A stretch of DNA of 64,000 nucleotides from CAWCOU01 sp963797335 (GTDB lineage Bacteria; Pseudomonadota; Gammaproteobacteria; JAURND01): the NCBI GenBank assembly GCA_963797335.1, contig CAWCOU010000006.1:434001-498000 (forward strand). Reading direction: 5' to 3'. Shown piece after piece: positions 62,407 through 64,000 of this stretch; the stretch's first letter is position 1; every line of letters starts with the position of its first letter. Position numbers and translations under genes: made by a program. The notes beneath the pieces are model-generated. The model did not search any database and was not told the DNA's origin. It was given only the letters and a program-made list of their open reading frames with translations.

Positions 62407-64000
62407 CTATACTAACTTCTTTAATTCATAAATTTCTTCCAAAGCTTGTTTGGGAGTTAAGGCATCTGGGGATAATGCCTGCAATGCCGCTAACGCGGGG
62501 TGTATTTTTTCGTGCTTAGGTAGTGACTTGGGTGTGGGTGCTTCTAGCACTGTCTCACCGCGACGCTGCTCCTGCTCTAGTTCTTGTAATTTTTGTTTGG
62601 CTTTATGAATCACGCCCTCTGGCACCCCGGCCAGTTGCGCCACTTGCAAACCATAGCTTTGACTTGCAGGCCCTTCGTTGACGGTATGCATAAAAATAAT
62701 TTGATTGTCGTGCTCTAAGGCATGTAAATGGACATTCGCGACATGTGGTAATAATTTAGATAATTGCGTTAATTCAAAATAATGGGTGGCGAATAATGTA
62801 AAGGCACGGATCTTTTCCGCCAGCCAAATGCAGCACGCCCACGCCAGCGATAAGCCATCAAATGTACTGGTGCCACGACCCACTTCATCCATTAACACTA
62901 GGCTTTGCGAAGTTGCATTGTGGAGGATGTTCGCCGTTTCGGTCATTTCCATCATAAATGTGGAACGACCATTGGCCAAATCATCACTAGCGCCGATGCG
63001 AGTGAAGATGCGATCGATAGGCCCTATTCTTACTTTCTTAGCTGGCACAAATCCACCCGTATAAGCCAACAACGCAATGATCGCCGTCTGACGCATGAAC
63101 GTCGATTTGCCGCCCATATTGGGTCCAGTGATTAACAACATGCAGCGTTGGGGGTGCAGGTGCACTGAATTGGCAATAAACGGCGAGTCGCTGACCTGCT
63201 CTACCACCAGATGTCGACCTTCTTCAATGTGTATTTCATTTTCGGTGGTAAATTCCGGCGGCGATAAATGTAGCGTCGTTGCGCGCTCTGCTAAATTGGC
63301 CAATACATCAAGTTCGGCCAGCGCTTCGGCTGTCGTTTGCAAAGCGGCAAGGTCGGTTATTAGACGATCCAGCAATAATTCATAGAGCAGTTTTTCTCTC
63401 GCCAAGGCGCGACTTTTGCTACTGAGAACTTTATCTTCAAAAGCGGTTAATTCGGCGGTGACAAATCGTTCGACATTTTTTAATGTTTGACGACGGATGT
63501 AATGTGCTGGCGCCTGTTCGGCCTGACCACGACTGATCTCGATGTAAAAACCATGGATCCGATTGTAGCCCACCTTTAAACTGGCAAGACCGGTTTGTTC
63601 TTTTTCTCGTAGTTCTAATTCAACTAAAAATTGTTCGCTATGTTCACTCAATTGGCGGTATTCATCCAATTCAGCATCGTAACCTGTCGCAATGACCCCG
63701 CCCTCTCTTAACACGGCGGGTGGATTTTCCACTATGGCTTGCTGTAATAATAAGGTTAATTCAGGGTAAACGCCGATTTGAGTTTTGATCTGCGTTAATC
63801 GATCGGCAACCAAGGATTGCAACCGTGCTTGCAATGGCGGAAGACACGCCAATGCTTGACGCAATTGCACCAAGTCACGAGGACGGGCCGAGCGTAAGGC
63901 GATGCGAGCCAAAATGCGTTCAATGTCACCGATACTGCGCAGTTGTTGGTGAATGGGTTGGTGTTGTACTTCCAGTAATAATGCGGTAATGGCTTGTTGT
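62407..64000 (-). CDS. mutS: DNA mismatch repair protein MutS, C-terminal part (5' end beyond window)
   Basis: Recognises mismatches and recruits MutL. The reading frame continues to the right edge (RSIGDIERILARIALRSARP lies across 63912, so the Met there is internal). Visible domains: core/lever helices, the clamp region (GYNRIHGFYIEISRGQAEQA), and the ATPase with Walker A GPNMGGKSTFMRQ, the Walker B region MDEVGRGTSTFDG, and THYFELTQL. A helix-turn-helix and dimerisation tail ends LEEIYELKKLV. About 531 of the usual 850 residues are seen. The KimA-like permease gene lies downstream on the same strand, 94 bp away. Confidence 0.97.
   Translation of the reverse strand, partial: QQAITALLLEVQHQPIHQQLRSIGDIERILARIALRSARPRDLVQLRQALACLPPLQARLQSLVADRLTQIKTQIGVYPELTLLLQQAIVENPPAVLREGGVIATGYDAELDEYRQLSEHSEQFLVELELREKEQTGLASLKVGYNRIHGFYIEISRGQAEQAPAHYIRRQTLKNVERFVTAELTAFEDKVLSSKSRALAREKLLYELLLDRLITDLAALQTTAEALAELDVLANLAERATTLHLSPPEFTTENEIHIEEGRHLVVEQVSDSPFIANSVHLHPQRCMLLITGPNMGGKSTFMRQTAIIALLAYTGGFVPAKKVRIGPIDRIFTRIGASDDLANGRSTFMMEMTETANILHNATSQSLVLMDEVGRGTSTFDGLSLAWACCIWLAEKIRAFTLFATHYFELTQLSKLLPHVANVHLHALEHDNQIIFMHTVNEGPASQSYGLQVAQLAGVPEGVIHKAKQKLQELEQEQRRGETVLEAPTPKSLPKHEKIHPALAALQALSPDALTPKQALEEIYELKKLV

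Noticed and set aside
62407..63912. MutS as a 501-residue protein starting at 63912
   Set aside because: The conserved MutS sequence continues in frame to the window edge, so that Met is internal.
1..64000. CRISPR arrays or insertion sequences
   Set aside because: No regularly spaced direct repeats and no transposase reading frame were found; repeats here are palindromic and non-coding.

Overview
The window reads as a chromosome segment of a gammaproteobacterium, most likely an intracellular or protist-associated member of the Legionellales/Coxiellaceae. The housekeeping genes are gammaproteobacterial in order and type (ffs-dnaX-ybaB-recR, carB-greA, pcnB with folK, gyrA, rlmJ, sohB, ttcA, msrA, yajQ, mutS). 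They are interspersed with lineage-specific proteins that look built for a eukaryotic host: Sel1/TPR and leucine-rich repeats, and two C-terminal CaaX prenylation boxes. The assignment is inferred from gene content and style; no marker phylogeny could be run.

Layout. 0-4.2 kb: the 5' part of a pilV-like minor pilin gene, divergent from two tandem repeat proteins that share a C-terminal domain, the second ending in CLIL. 4.3-17 kb: an alpha/beta hydrolase, rlmJ, a compact proS, a small membrane-type unknown, a DUF1704 metallopeptidase, an MFS transporter, gyrA, an MTA/SAH-deaminase-like amidohydrolase and acetoacetyl-CoA synthetase. 17-20.6 kb: O-antigen polymerase/ligase, flippase and GT2, overlapping end to end. 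20.6-24.8 kb: a broken yhcG remnant, a Bcr/CflA exporter, a LysR regulator and ttcA. 24.8-31.8 kb: an SDR, ugd and a WbpM-type dehydratase facing a PglD/PglC/PglE-like trio. Dehydratase, aminotransferase, acetyltransferase and phosphoglycosyl transferase together suffice, on paper, to make a diacetamido-trideoxy sugar (bacillosamine type) and load it on undecaprenyl phosphate. 32-46.5 kb: 4.5S RNA, dnaX, ybaB, recR, ygfZ, rpmE, a TolC-like protein, sohB, a CDF transporter, greA, carB, tRNA-Glu and a pcnB-folK fusion. 46.7-59 kb: an accessory block with a 32-residue lysine-rich protein, a K-Ras-like polybasic CLVM-tailed protein, an EamA transporter, a 1509-residue unknown translationally coupled to a ClpV-like AAA+ ATPase that lacks its middle domain, a membrane-anchored HExxH protein, a LexA-fold repressor whose protease residues are replaced, and a LuxR-type regulator. 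59-64 kb: msrA, yajQ, a KimA-like permease and the 3' part of mutS.

The window is rich in non-autonomous palindromic repeats and contains no recognisable transposase. At least three families are present: A, with GGTATGCACACATC ends, in empty and filled forms; B, with GCGTCAAC ends; C, a GTCGTCCCGCGG palindrome. Several invade coding sequence: an in-frame insertion in the 1509-residue protein and repeat-derived C-termini on the MFS transporter, TtcA and YgfZ. This resembles the Rickettsia palindromic elements.

The most interesting candidates are the CaaX-tailed proteins with their shared C-terminal domain, the coupled ClpV-like/giant-protein pair, and the coding-sequence-invading palindromes.
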